Source of the DNA: Streptomyces flavochromogenes | Lineage (GTDB): Bacteria > Actinomycetota > Actinomycetes > Streptomycetales > Streptomycetaceae | Direction: 5' to 3' | NCBI RefSeq assembly: GCF_000717595.1 | Contig: NZ_JNZO01000005.1 | Span: 62,001-126,000 of the forward strand | DNA length: 64,000 bases | Shown: one piece after another, positions 1 to 8,551 of the stretch | How the letters are laid out: every line of letters begins with the position of its first letter | Position numbering within the stretch: position 1 is the stretch's first letter | Program-made: the position numbers and the translations under genes | Notes under the pieces: generated by a model | Database searches by the model: none | The model's input: only the letters and a program-made list of their open reading frames with translations | What the model was told of the DNA's origin: nothing

Positions 1-782
1 AGGTTCACGGTCGTCTCGAAGCCGGCGAAGAGAAGGATGAAGGCCATCGCGGCGGCCTCGTTCTCGGTGAGGTGCTCGCCGTGGTCGGAGGCCCTGATGA
101 GCCCCGAGATGAGGTCGTCGCCGGGCTCCTCGCGCTTGCGGTGGATCAGCTCGGCGAGATAGCCCCGCATCTTCTTCACCGACCGCGCGACCCCGCCGCG
201 CGGGCCGCCGCCGTGCCGGATCATCATCCCGGCCCAGTCGCGGAAGTCGTCCTGGTCCTCCTCGGGCACGCCGAGCAGGTCACAGATCGCGTAGATGGGG
301 AGCGGGAAGGCGAACTCGTGGATGAGGTCCGCGCTCCCCTTCTCCACGAAGGCGTCGATGAGCCGGTCGGTCAGCTCCTGCACGCGCGGGGTGAACTCGG
401 CGACCCGGCGCGGGGTGAAGGCCTTCGAGACGAGCCGCCGCAGCCGGGTGTGGTCCGGCGGGTCGATGTTGAGCAGATGCGTCATCAGCTCGGCCTTGCG
501 CTCGCCCGGGATGCCCGTCTTCCCCTTGGCGTGCGGGGACTCGTCGTGGTGCGCGGGGTTCTTGGAGAGCCGCTGGTCGGCGAGGGCCTGCCGGGCGTCC
601 CCGTACCGCGTCACCAGCCAGGCCTCGACCCCGCTGGGCAGCGTCGTCCGGTGCACGGGCGCGTGCTCGCGGAGCCAGGCGTACGCGGGATACGGATCGC
701 TCGCGAACTCCCAGGTGAAGAGCTCGGGCGCGGGGGGCGACACGGGGCAGGACGCGGGATCGGTTCCGGGGGTGGTGCTCAC
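1..782 (-). CDS. Cytochrome P450, N-terminal 260 residues (cut by window edge)
   Basis: This is a haem-thiolate mono-oxygenase expected to hydroxylate or epoxidise a small molecule with electrons from a ferredoxin. The frame from the GTG at 782 reads as a class I bacterial P450. It has an ADPYPAY-like N-terminus (SDPYPAYAWLREH), a C-helix region with DPPDHTRLRRLV, the FTPRR motif, and near the cut end the I-helix oxygen-activation motif LLFAGFETT. The haem-binding Cys loop and ExxR motif lie beyond the window. A GGGGA ribosome site sits just upstream of the GTG. It is divergent from the flavohaemoglobin at 867, with about 85 bp between starts. The sequence looks CYP107-like, and from memory of gene order it may correspond to the CYP107U1 locus of S. 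coelicolor, but that is only a guess. Confidence 0.93.
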   Translation of the reverse strand, partial: MSTTPGTDPASCPVSPPAPELFTWEFASDPYPAYAWLREHAPVHRTTLPSGVEAWLVTRYGDARQALADQRLSKNPAHHDESPHAKGKTGIPGERKAELMTHLLNIDPPDHTRLRRLVSKAFTPRRVAEFTPRVQELTDRLIDAFVEKGSADLIHEFAFPLPIYAICDLLGVPEEDQDDFRDWAGMMIRHGGGPRGGVARSVKKMRGYLAELIHRKREEPGDDLISGLIRASDHGEHLTENEAAAMAFILLFAGFETTVN

Positions 783-853
783 TCCCCGACCGTACAGGGC
801 GGTCCGGAAGGTGAGGTCTGTCGGATCCTGTGATCAAGAAGGGGGTGGTGCCC

Positions 854-867
854 TAGATTCTTGTCGG
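854..867 (+). promoter_or_regulatory. Candidate -10 (TAGATT) for a leaderless flavohaemoglobin mRNA
   Basis: TAGATT at 854-859 fits the Streptomyces TAnnnT -10 consensus. It lies 7 nt before the GTG at 867, so transcription could start on the start codon itself. No convincing -35 is visible. Confidence 0.35.
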
Positions 868-2078
868 TGGATCCTCAGATGCTCAGAAGCACGTTCGCGG
901 TCGTCGAGAGACGGGCCGAACACGCCGTCACCTTCTTCTACTCGCATCTTTTCTGGAACAACCCCGCCATGCGCGAGCTGTTCCCCGAGGACATGCAGCC
1001 CCAGCGGGACCGGCTCTTCGCCGCGCTGACCCATGTGGTGACCCGGCTGGAGTCCCCGGGGCTCGCCGAGTATCTGGGGCAGCTGGGCCGCGACCACCGC
1101 AAGTTCCTCGCCTCCCCCGCGCTGTACGCCGCCGTCGGATCGAGCCTGCTCGCCGCCTTCGCGCACGCCGCCGGAGCCGCCTGGAGCCTGGAGGCCGAGA
1201 AGGCCTGGACCGAGGCGTACGGGCACGTCGCCGATCTGATGCTGGCGGGCGCCGAGGAGGCGGCCGGGGCCGGGGAGCCGGCCTGGTGGGACGCGGACGT
1301 CGTCCGGCACGAGCGGTACGGCGAGGATCTGGCCGTCCTCACCCTGCGGCCCCGGCAGCACCTCCCCTTCCTCCCCGGGCAGTACGTCAGCGTCAGCTCG
1401 CTGCGCGTCCCGCGCGTCTGGCGCACCTACTCCCTCGCGGACGCGCCCCGCCCCGACGGCACGGTCGAACTCCATGTGAGCCGGATCCCGGGCGGCGCGA
1501 TGAGCACGGCCCTCGTCGACGAGACGGGTCCGGGCGAGACGCTGCGGCTGAGCGCGCCCGGCGGTGGCCTCACCGCGTGCACGGAGCCGGGCGGCCTCCG
1601 TACCTATATATGCGCGGGTACGGGCTGGGCGCCGGTGAAGGCGCTCCTCTCCGAGGCGGCGCAGGCCGAGCCGGAACTGAAGGGCCGGCTGTTCGTGGTG
1701 GCGCGCGCGAAGGAGTATCTGTACGGCCGGGGGGACGCGGAGCGACTGCGGAGACATCTCGGCGGACTCAGCGTCACCTACATCACCTCGGCCCCCGGAC
1801 ACCGCAAGGACCAGGCGACCGAGCGGCTCCTCCAGGCACTGCGGGCCTGCGTCCACTGGCCCTCGCACGACGTCTACCTCGCCGGACCGCCCGGCTTCCT
1901 GACGGAGGTCGCCGAGGCGCTGGTGGAGCTGGGCACCGACCCGTACCGGATCCACCACGACACCCTGCAGCCCGTGGGACGCTTCACCGCCCGCCCGAAC
2001 ACCGCGGCGGAACGCCTCCTGGGCCCGCCGCCCCCGCTCTGGCACAACCCGGGCGCCCGGGCGCCGCGCGAGCTGTAA
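867..2078 (+). CDS. Two-domain flavohaemoglobin-like protein (globin + FAD/NAD reductase)
   Basis: This 403-residue protein joins a globin (about residues 1-135) to a ferredoxin-NADP reductase-like module. Such flavohaemoglobins convert NO plus O2 to nitrate with NAD(P)H. The globin shows the B10 tyrosine in FFYSHLF and the proximal histidine in GRDHRKF. The reductase shows the FAD motif RTYSLAD, the nucleotide-binding GTGWAPVK and the terminal YLAGPPGF. The C-terminal tail is Pro-rich. The frame is open from a TTG at 861. I prefer the GTG at 867 because a TAGATT -10 lies 7 nt upstream (leaderless) and the protein then begins MDPQML. It could equally be a general globin-coupled reductase rather than a true Hmp, since the E7/E11 residues were not aligned. 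It converges on mazG. Confidence 0.9.
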   Translation: MDPQMLRSTFAVVERRAEHAVTFFYSHLFWNNPAMRELFPEDMQPQRDRLFAALTHVVTRLESPGLAEYLGQLGRDHRKFLASPALYAAVGSSLLAAFAHAAGAAWSLEAEKAWTEAYGHVADLMLAGAEEAAGAGEPAWWDADVVRHERYGEDLAVLTLRPRQHLPFLPGQYVSVSSLRVPRVWRTYSLADAPRPDGTVELHVSRIPGGAMSTALVDETGPGETLRLSAPGGGLTACTEPGGLRTYICAGTGWAPVKALLSEAAQAEPELKGRLFVVARAKEYLYGRGDAERLRRHLGGLSVTYITSAPGHRKDQATERLLQALRACVHWPSHDVYLAGPPGFLTEVAEALVELGTDPYRIHHDTLQPVGRFTARPNTAAERLLGPPPPLWHNPGARAPREL

Positions 2079-2133
2079 CACCGGCCAACGGCGCCGAGAG
2101 CCGGCCACGAACGGCCAGGGGGTGTCGTGCCGA

Positions 2134-3099
2134 TCAGGCCGTCACACCCTCCGCCACGCGGATCGCCTCCCGGTACGTCCGGGCCGCCGCGCGCAGCGCC
2201 GCCTCCGGATCCCCGCCCTCCGCCTCCGCGCGGACGGCGAGGGCGAGCAGGTCGTAGCCGATGCCCCGCTCCGCCGGGAGGGCCACGTCGAGGCCCGCCG
2301 CGCGCGCCCGGCCGCCGAGCTTCGCGGCGAGCGCGAGCCCCGGCTGGCCCAGCGGCACGCCGTCCGTCACGGACTCCCGCTGCTTCTCGATCGCCTTGGT
2401 GCGCAGCCAGTGGGCCCGTACGTCCTCCGGCGTCTCCGCCTTCTCGTCCCCGAAGACGTGCGGGTGGCGGCGGATCAGCTTCTCGACGAGGGCGCCGGCG
2501 ACATCGTCCACGGAGAAGGGCTCCTCCGGGTCCTCCTCGGCGATCCGGGCGTGGAAGACGACCTGCAGGAGGACGTCCCCGAGCTCCTCGCGCAGCTCGT
2601 CCCGGTCGCCGTCCTCGATCGCCTCGACGAGTTCGTACGCCTCCTCGATCCCGTACTTGGCGAGCCCCTCGTGGGTCTGCAGGGAGGTCCACGGGCACTC
2701 GCGCCGGATGCGGTCCATGATCTGCACGAGGTCGAGGAGCCGGGCGCCGGGCAGGTCGTACGAGCCGGGCAGCAGTTCCAGGTCGGGCATCGTGTGGCGG
2801 CCCGAGCCGGCGAGCCGGGCGAGGCCGTCGGTCAGTACCCGGTCGCCCTCGCCCGAGGGCAGCAGCAGGACCGTACGGCCTCCGGCGCACGCCTCGACGA
2901 GTTCCTCGGCGCTGGGCCGGAGGTGCTCGACGGCGACCCCGGCCTCCCGCAGGTACGGCAGCTGGGGGTGGTGCTCGTCGGGGCAGAGCACCCGGTCCGC
3001 GGCGCCCAGCGCCTGCCAGGCGGGCCAGGACAGCAGTCCGGGTGCCACACGGTGGCTGGCGGTGAGCAGAACGATGCGGCCGGGGCTCTCAGATGTCAC
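2134..3099 (-). CDS. mazG: MazG-family nucleoside triphosphate pyrophosphohydrolase
   Basis: A 321-residue cytoplasmic NTP pyrophosphatase of the housekeeping MazG type, which hydrolyses (d)NTPs to NMP plus PPi and cleans damaged nucleotides. The MazG domain starts near residue 125 with CPWTSLQTHEGLAKY. It carries the metal-binding EEAYELVEAIE and EELGDVLLQVVFHA motifs (EExxE and ExxD), followed by RRHPHVFGDE, which is typical of full-length MazG. The first 110 residues form the actinobacterial N-terminal extension. The start is GTG at 3099. A GAGGGG sequence overlaps the start very closely, so initiation is unusually tight. The preceding gene in the same direction (SurA-N lipoprotein) ends only 19 nt upstream, so the two are probably co-transcribed. 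Confidence 0.93.
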   Translation of the reverse strand: MTSESPGRIVLLTASHRVAPGLLSWPAWQALGAADRVLCPDEHHPQLPYLREAGVAVEHLRPSAEELVEACAGGRTVLLLPSGEGDRVLTDGLARLAGSGRHTMPDLELLPGSYDLPGARLLDLVQIMDRIRRECPWTSLQTHEGLAKYGIEEAYELVEAIEDGDRDELREELGDVLLQVVFHARIAEEDPEEPFSVDDVAGALVEKLIRRHPHVFGDEKAETPEDVRAHWLRTKAIEKQRESVTDGVPLGQPGLALAAKLGGRARAAGLDVALPAERGIGYDLLALAVRAEAEGGDPEAALRAAARTYREAIRVAEGVTA

Positions 3100-3118
3100 C
3101 CCTCGAACTTACTCCGCC

Positions 3119-3763
3119 TCACGCACCGGCCGGGACGGCGCCCGGGTCCTGGCTGAGCTGCCGCAGCCAGGGAGCGGTGGTGTCGCCGAGCCGGACCTGG
3201 GCGTCGTCCCAGGCGCCGTAGCGCGGGTTCACGTCGATGGCGAGGTCCTTGGAGGCGGCCGAGAAGACCTCCGTCAGCTTCCGCTGGCCCTCGGGGGTGT
3301 CCGTGACGCCCAGCTTGGCGGCGATCTTGTTCATGAGGACGTTGCGGCGGACGACGTCGTCGATCTGGCCCGGCGCCACGCCCTGCTCCTGGAGGAGGAC
3401 GTCGGCGAGCCGGTCCTCGCCGCCGCTCTCGCGGACGAACGCGGTCCTGGTCTCCTGGAGCTCGGCGCGGGTGACACCCACGCCGTTGTCCGCGGCGACC
3501 TTGTCGACGACCCGGTCGAAGATCATGACGTTGAGCTTGCGGCGGGGCAGGTCACCGGTGGCCTGGACGAGCTGGGCGGCCTGCGGGGAGCGCTCCTGAG
3601 CGGTGCGCACGTCCTGCACCTGCGCCTGCAGGCTGGAGACGTCGATCCGTTCGCCGCCGACGACGGCCGCCGCTCCTGGGTGGGCGTCACTGCCGCAGGC
3701 GGTGAGCAGCGGGGCCGCGGCGAGCAGTGCGGCGGAGACGGTGAGCGCAGTGCGGCGGTGCAA
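3119..3763 (-). CDS. SurA N-terminal domain lipoprotein
   Basis: A 214-residue exported lipoprotein. The signal peptide is followed by the lipobox LTAC (Cys at about residue 22), so the mature protein should be anchored to the outer face of the membrane. The body (about residues 35-185) reads as a SurA-type periplasmic chaperone N-domain: VVGGERIDVSSL, then amphipathic helices with RKLNVMIFDRVVDKVA. No PPIase (parvulin) domain follows, so it may hold unfolded exported proteins without catalysing proline isomerisation. The start is TTG at 3763 with GGGAGG 5 nt upstream. A TAACAT -10 lies at 3820-3815. It is probably the first gene of a surA-mazG unit and is divergent from the YfhO gene. Confidence 0.88.
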   Translation of the reverse strand: MHRRTALTVSAALLAAAPLLTACGSDAHPGAAAVVGGERIDVSSLQAQVQDVRTAQERSPQAAQLVQATGDLPRRKLNVMIFDRVVDKVAADNGVGVTRAELQETRTAFVRESGGEDRLADVLLQEQGVAPGQIDDVVRRNVLMNKIAAKLGVTDTPEGQRKLTEVFSAASKDLAIDVNPRYGAWDDAQVRLGDTTAPWLRQLSQDPGAVPAGA

Positions 3764-4060
3764 AGGAGCCTCCCGGGCTGGTCGTGCGTCAGTTGAACGA
3801 CCTTGCGGTGATCGATGTTAGGGAGTCGCCCGGGCCGGAGCCACTACTTCGGTGCGACTGTTTCCCCCAACGACTCACGGGCACGCCGGGTGTCGGCCGG
3901 TAACCGTCCCGTATCCGCCCCTTCGTACGCCCCTTCGTACGCCCCGCGGGAGCGTCCCGTCCGCAGCCGGTCCCCATGGATGGCGTTCAGGCGACCATTG
4001 AGTGAACGGGGTCGCGGGGAAAGGATTTCCCCGGTCGGACGCTGGCATATTCGACGGGTC
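3764..4060. other. Divergent intergenic region (297 bp)
   Basis: This region lies between the divergent lipoprotein and YfhO genes. It holds the minus-strand -10 TAACAT (3815-3820) and a 12-bp direct repeat, GCCCCTTCGTAC, twice in tandem at about 3917-3940. No gene is visible. Confidence 0.5.
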
Positions 4061-6535
4061 ATGCCGAACGCCACTCGAACACAGGGCTCCACGCCGCCCG
4101 CCCTCACACCCGCCGCCAAGGGCACCGCGACCCGCCTCACGGCCGGGGGCCCTCGCTCCCCGCTCCTCGCCGCGCTCCTCACCGTGCTCGCCGTCTGCGG
4201 CGGCGACGCCGTCGCCCGGATCTTCCCCTTCGGGCCGCGCCACCGGGCCGTCAACGACCTCGCGAACCAGTTCGTGCCGTTCCACGCGCACCTGTGGGAC
4301 CTGCTGAGGGGCCGGGCGGACGGCGGTCTGCTGCTCGACTGGCAGGCGGGCTGGGGCACCAGCTTCCTCCCCGACTACGGCACCTACGTGTCGAGCCCCT
4401 TCGCGCCGCTGGTCGCGCTCTTCCCCCGCGGGGACATCGAGTACGCGGTGTACGGCATCACCGTCCTGAAGACGGCGGTCGCCGCGGCGGCCATGACGTA
4501 CCTGCTGCGCCGCCTCGGCCCCGGCACCTGGTGGTGGGCGTCGGTCCTCGGCGCCTCGTACGCGCTCTGCGGCTGGTCGCTCGCGGAGGGAACGTACAAC
4601 CCGATGTGGCTGGACGGCCTGATCGCCTTCCCGCTGCTCTGCCTGGTGGCCGAGTGGGTACGGGAGGACAAACGGCCGCTCCTCGGGCCGCTGGTGGTCG
4701 CGGTCTGCTGGGTGGCGAACTTCTACACGGCGTACATGGCGACGATCGGGGCCGCGCTGGTCCTGGCGGTCCGGCTCGCGACGGCGGACCCGGCGACGGA
4801 CCCGCCGCGGGGGGAGGGCTCAGGCGCCGGCGGCGGTGCGGGGCGCGGTGCCGTCCGCACGCTGCTGCGGGCCGGGCTGACGACCGGCATCGGGATCGCC
4901 CTCGCGGCGCCGGTCCTGGCCCCCGTCCTCCTCGGCTCGCGTCACGCCCACCCGGGCCTGGTGCGGGAGTTCGACCCGGCGCCCGCCACGGACGTCCTCG
5001 CCCGGCTGCTCCCCGTGACATACAGCTTCTCGACCCCGGCGGCCTTCGTCTCCACGGCGGTGCTGCTGCTCGTCGCCGCGCTGCTGTTCCGCCGCGAGAT
5101 CCCCGGCCGGCAGCGGTGGCCGTGGGCGGGCCTGTGCGTGGCGGTGCTGGCCTCGATGCAATGGGGTCCCACGCACCTCGTGTGGCACGCCTTCGCCACC
5201 CCGAACGGCAGCCCGTACCGCCAGACCTTCGTCCTCTCCGGCGTCCTCGTCCTCACCGCGTGGACCGGCTTCGCCCACGGCCTCCCGGGCCGCCGGGCAC
5301 TGCTCGGCGGGACGACGGCGGTCGTGGCCCTGTCCCTGGGTTCGCTCCCGAGCCCCTTCCTCACTTCCTGGGCCCTCGTCCTCACGGCCGTGGGCCTGGT
5401 GGCGGTGGCGGGAGCGCTGCTGCTCCCGCGCCGGGGCCGGTACGGGGTGCTCGCCGCGCTCCTGGTCGTCGGCACCGTGGTCGGCCAGGCGGCGGCGACG
5501 ACCTCGTACGCCGACCGGGAGCGGCTGGTCCGGCTCGACGACTACCCGCCGTGGGGCGCCGAGCAGCAGCGCCGGGCGGTTGCTCTGGCGGAGGCGGACG
5601 GCTGGCCCGCGTACCGCACGGACTCCGGGCTGCCCCGGGTCGCGGGCAACGATCCATTGCTCCTGGGAGGCCAGGGCGCCGCGTACTACAGCAGCCACAC
5701 CCCGGCGGTCCTGACGGAGACCCTGACCGCGCTGGGCGGCGGCTGGACGTCCCGGGGCCGGAACCTGCTGAGCCTGGACAACCCGGTGACGGACGCGCTG
5801 TTCGGGGTGGGGGCGCGCTGGCGGGACGGGGCGGTGGTCCGCGCGGAGCCGTCGGCGCCGCCACTGCCGCTGGTGACGGTACGGCCGCCGGGCCCGGCCC
5901 CCGCGTACGGCAGGTCCCCCTTCCGCAATCAGGAACTCCTGCTGGGCACGCGGGTGTACGAGGCTCCGGGGGCGGACGGCGCGTGCCGTGTCGGCACGGA
6001 GGTCTTCCTCTGGGCCCAGGACGCGACGGGCACCGCCCGCCTGGGCACGTACGAGACGCGGCTGCTCGGCGGCCGGCCGAAGCGGCGGGCGGCGCTGACG
6101 TCCCTGGGTGTGCAGGAGCGGCAGGGGGCGAAGCCCGACGTCCCGCCCGGCGGGACCGCCGAGATCGCGTGCCTGGACCACGACCGCCTGCGCGCGGCCG
6201 TGGCGGGGCTCCGCGCCCGGGCGGCGACGAGGATCGACGTCCGCTCCGACGGCCTGACGGCCACGCTCCCGCCGGGCGTGACGGGCACGGCGGTGGTGGC
6301 CGTCCCGAGGATCGCGGGCTGGCGGTGCCAGGGCGCGAAGGCGGGTTCGTACGGCGGTCTGCTCGCCCTCGACGTCCGTCCGGGGACGACGACCGTGATC
6401 TGCGACTTCCGCCCGCCGGGCCTGCGGGCGGGGCTGGCCGCGGGAGCGGCGGGCACGCTGCTGCTCGCCGCGTCCCTGTGGCTCGGCGCCAGGACCGGAC
6501 GGAGGGCGGAGGGAGCGGCCCGGCTCAGCCCGTGA
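4061..6535 (+). CDS. YfhO-family polytopic membrane protein
   Basis: An 824-residue integral membrane protein with about a dozen hydrophobic segments and a C-terminal extracytoplasmic domain. YfhO proteins (as in Bacillus lipoteichoic-acid glycosylation) are thought to act as GT-C type glycosyltransferases that move sugars onto surface polymers. The N-terminal part shows the early extracytoplasmic loop DLANQFVPFHAHLWDLLRG followed by GWGTSFLPDYGTYVSSPF, typical of this family. The last helix ends with an Arg-rich tail. The ATG at 4061 is chosen; the open frame extends further upstream but without a plausible start context. The 3' end overlaps the convergent lipoprotein gene by 11 bp. The substrate is unknown. 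Confidence 0.85.
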   Translation: MPNATRTQGSTPPALTPAAKGTATRLTAGGPRSPLLAALLTVLAVCGGDAVARIFPFGPRHRAVNDLANQFVPFHAHLWDLLRGRADGGLLLDWQAGWGTSFLPDYGTYVSSPFAPLVALFPRGDIEYAVYGITVLKTAVAAAAMTYLLRRLGPGTWWWASVLGASYALCGWSLAEGTYNPMWLDGLIAFPLLCLVAEWVREDKRPLLGPLVVAVCWVANFYTAYMATIGAALVLAVRLATADPATDPPRGEGSGAGGGAGRGAVRTLLRAGLTTGIGIALAAPVLAPVLLGSRHAHPGLVREFDPAPATDVLARLLPVTYSFSTPAAFVSTAVLLLVAALLFRREIPGRQRWPWAGLCVAVLASMQWGPTHLVWHAFATPNGSPYRQTFVLSGVLVLTAWTGFAHGLPGRRALLGGTTAVVALSLGSLPSPFLTSWALVLTAVGLVAVAGALLLPRRGRYGVLAALLVVGTVVGQAAATTSYADRERLVRLDDYPPWGAEQQRRAVALAEADGWPAYRTDSGLPRVAGNDPLLLGGQGAAYYSSHTPAVLTETLTALGGGWTSRGRNLLSLDNPVTDALFGVGARWRDGAVVRAEPSAPPLPLVTVRPPGPAPAYGRSPFRNQELLLGTRVYEAPGADGACRVGTEVFLWAQDATGTARLGTYETRLLGGRPKRRAALTSLGVQERQGAKPDVPPGGTAEIACLDHDRLRAAVAGLRARAATRIDVRSDGLTATLPPGVTGTAVVAVPRIAGWRCQGAKAGSYGGLLALDVRPGTTTVICDFRPPGLRAGLAAGAAGTLLLAASLWLGARTGRRAEGAARLSP

Positions 6536-7010
6536 GTTCGACGATGCGCCAGCCGACCGCGCCCGAGGCACCGGCCCGGCCGGTGACGGCGAGAGGGAGT
6601 TCGCCGGGCGCGCTCGTGATCCGGTGCAGCAGGGGAACGCCGTCGCAGGGCACGGTCTTGATCTCCTCGCCGCCGACGACCGGTACGACCGCGCCTTCGC
6701 CGACGCAGACGACGGCCAGCTGGTAGGCGGACCCCTTCGTCAGCCGGGAGCGGTGGTGCACCCCGTCCTCCACCCGCTCCGTCCCGGACTCCACGAACTC
6801 GGGAGCGTCCAGGGAGACCGTGTCCAGGGCGCCCTTGACGCGCTTCTCCTGCGCTGCCGCCGCCGTACCGCCACCGGTGGCCGCGGACGTGGACGCGGCG
6901 GGCGGGGCGGATGCCGGAGCGGGCCCCTGGTCGGTGCACCCGACGGCCCCGATCGAGAGAAGCCCCAGCGCGGCCCCCGTCAACAGATACGTGCGTATTC
7001 CGGTCATCAT
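6525..7010 (-). CDS. Small putative lipoprotein
   Basis: A 161-residue protein with a signal peptide and lipobox IGAVGC (Cys about residue 25), then a low-complexity Ala/Ser/Pro/Thr linker (to about residue 55), then a roughly 100-residue globular domain. That domain has two cysteines (VVCVGEGA, TVPCDG) that could form a disulphide. I do not recognise the domain. Such small Streptomyces lipoproteins are usually membrane-anchored and of unknown role. GGGAGA precedes two adjacent ATG codons (7010 and 7007). The stop lies inside the end of the convergent YfhO gene. Confidence 0.8.
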   Translation of the reverse strand: MMTGIRTYLLTGAALGLLSIGAVGCTDQGPAPASAPPAASTSAATGGGTAAAAQEKRVKGALDTVSLDAPEFVESGTERVEDGVHHRSRLTKGSAYQLAVVCVGEGAVVPVVGGEEIKTVPCDGVPLLHRITSAPGELPLAVTGRAGASGAVGWRIVELTG

Positions 7011-7120
7011 CGGTCTCCCCGTGGTCGAACTGCCCCGACCGGCGACGTTAGGTCACACCCCGAGGTCTCCGGGCGCCAACAGGACTTCTCTGAGGAAGAC
7101 TTGAGGAGAGACGCTCCGGC

Positions 7121-7654
7121 TCACGGGCGGCTCGGCACCCGCCGCTCCCACCTGACCTCGCCGTCCTCCACCCGGTCCGTGGGGGTGAGGCCGGCCGCGG
7201 TGGCGACGGACGCCGATGCCGTGTGGCCCGGGTGGACGTGGGCCACGATCGTGCGGGCGCCCTGCTCGACCAGCAGGGCCACCAGGGCCTGGGCGGCTTC
7301 CCGCGCGATGCCCCGGCCCTGCCACTCCGTGCCGATCACCCAGGCGACCTCCGCGACCCGTCCGCCCTCCGTGACCGTCGCCTGTACGGTCCCGGTCAGC
7401 CGGTCCTCGGCACGGAGGCGGACCACCCAGTTGCCCCAGACCACCGTCGGGTCCGGCGAGCCGTCCGCCAACCGCTCGTACCGGGACCGCAGTTCGGGCA
7501 GCGTCAGCGGGGCGCCGCCGATGAAGGCGTGCAGGGCGGGGTCGGCGAGGACCTCCGCCATCTCCTCGGCGTGCGCGACGGCGAGCGGGAGGAGGTCGAG
7601 TCGGGAGCTCCGTACCGTACGTGCGGTCACCCCGCTCCCCTCTCCCGCGCTCAT
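7121..7654 (-). CDS. GNAT-family N-acetyltransferase
   Basis: A protein of about 177 residues with the GNAT fold, transferring acetyl from acetyl-CoA to an unknown amine. The acetyl-CoA pyrophosphate loop is visible as WQGRGIAREAA (Q/RxxGxG/A), preceded by the beta-4 strand VAEVAWVIG and followed by the VAHVHPGHTASASVATAAGL block typical of RimJ/RimL-like members. The ATG at 7654 overlaps the stop of the DUF2625 gene (ATGA), implying translational coupling. A GTG at 7630 with a GGGAG-type site is the alternative start. The substrate is not predictable from the sequence. Confidence 0.87.
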   Translation of the reverse strand: MSAGEGSGVTARTVRSSRLDLLPLAVAHAEEMAEVLADPALHAFIGGAPLTLPELRSRYERLADGSPDPTVVWGNWVVRLRAEDRLTGTVQATVTEGGRVAEVAWVIGTEWQGRGIAREAAQALVALLVEQGARTIVAHVHPGHTASASVATAAGLTPTDRVEDGEVRWERRVPSRP

Positions 7655-8385
7655 ACGTTCCCCAGGAAACCCGGGTCGTTCTCGTCCAGCCCCACGCTCG
7701 TCTCCCGCTCGAAATCCAGGAGTTCCCTCATCGTCACGACGCGGCGGCTGGTCGCGGCCAGGTCCTGGTGCGCCTCCGCCGACCACAGCGGCGGATAGAG
7801 GGTGAGCCCCCGGTCCCCGTCCAGCCGACGGACCTCGTCCTGCCAGCCGGGCCAGCGCAGCCCCTCGTAGAACTCCTCGGTGCCGCCGGACAGCATCCAC
7901 GACAGCCAGGCCCCGTATCCGGCGCCCAGCGCCTCCCAGCTCAGCGAGTCCGGCGCGAAGTACACCATCTCGCCGGGCTGCCCCGGGAGGCCGACCCGGT
8001 CCGCGGGCCCGCCCTGGAGGACGAACACCCCGCCGAGTACGTCGTGGGCCACGACGAGCCCCGCGTCGGGCCGCCACTCCGGATCGGCCGTCTCGTCCGC
8101 GGGGAACTCGTTGACCTGCGCGAGCGACGGCAGCCGCCGGTCGTTGCCGGCGGCCGGGCTGCCGTACACCCGCAGCCAGCCGTCGTCGACGAACGCCCCG
8201 CCGCTGTGGAGGAGGAACGCCCCCAGGAACGACCGCACGGTCACCTGCGTCCGCAGCAGCGCGGCCGCGCCCCGCGCCGCGTCGGCGTCCAGCACGTCCA
8301 CGGGTACGGGCGCGGCCCGCAGCTTCTCGCCGAGGACCGGCCAGGCCGGGTCCTCGACCTCGATCAACTCACTCAGTTCACGCAC
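7651..8385 (-). CDS. DUF2625-family protein
   Basis: A 244-residue soluble protein. The N-terminus (ELSELIEVEDPAWPVL) and the internal block GGVFVLQGGPADRVGLPG with GEMVYFAPDSLSWE match the DUF2625 family as I know it. Family members have a SUKH-like flavour and no established biochemical function. It starts with GTG at 8385 and is translationally coupled (ATGA overlap) to the downstream GNAT gene. It is divergent from the short ORF and mepB-like gene at 8447. No transmembrane segments or signal peptide are visible. Confidence 0.75.
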   Translation of the reverse strand: MRELSELIEVEDPAWPVLGEKLRAAPVPVDVLDADAARGAAALLRTQVTVRSFLGAFLLHSGGAFVDDGWLRVYGSPAAGNDRRLPSLAQVNEFPADETADPEWRPDAGLVVAHDVLGGVFVLQGGPADRVGLPGQPGEMVYFAPDSLSWEALGAGYGAWLSWMLSGGTEEFYEGLRWPGWQDEVRRLDGDRGLTLYPPLWSAEAHQDLAATSRRVVTMRELLDFERETSVGLDENDPGFLGNV

Positions 8386-8446
8386 CGGGGCATGTTCGCA
8401 CGGCCACCGGTGCGACCGGCCCTCAGCCGCCCGTTAGCCTGCCCAG

Positions 8447-8551
8447 GTGCCCCACGAGCAGCCTCCCGCCCCGAACGCACCCCGCCCGTCCGACCCCGCC
8501 GTCGACCACGAACTCGTCGAGGCCGCGGCCGACGTCGCCCGCACGCGATGA
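8447..8551 (+). CDS. Short ORF (34 codons) overlapping the MepB-like gene
   Basis: A small frame opens with GTG at 8447 and ends with a TGA that overlaps the ATG of the downstream MepB-like gene (ATGA at 8548-8551). The peptide begins MPHEQPPAPNAPRPSD and has a short charged helix-like end. It resembles nothing I recognise. It may be a leader peptide coupling translation into mepB, or a degenerate remnant of an upstream gene. Confidence 0.4.
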   Translation: MPHEQPPAPNAPRPSDPAVDHELVEAAADVARTR

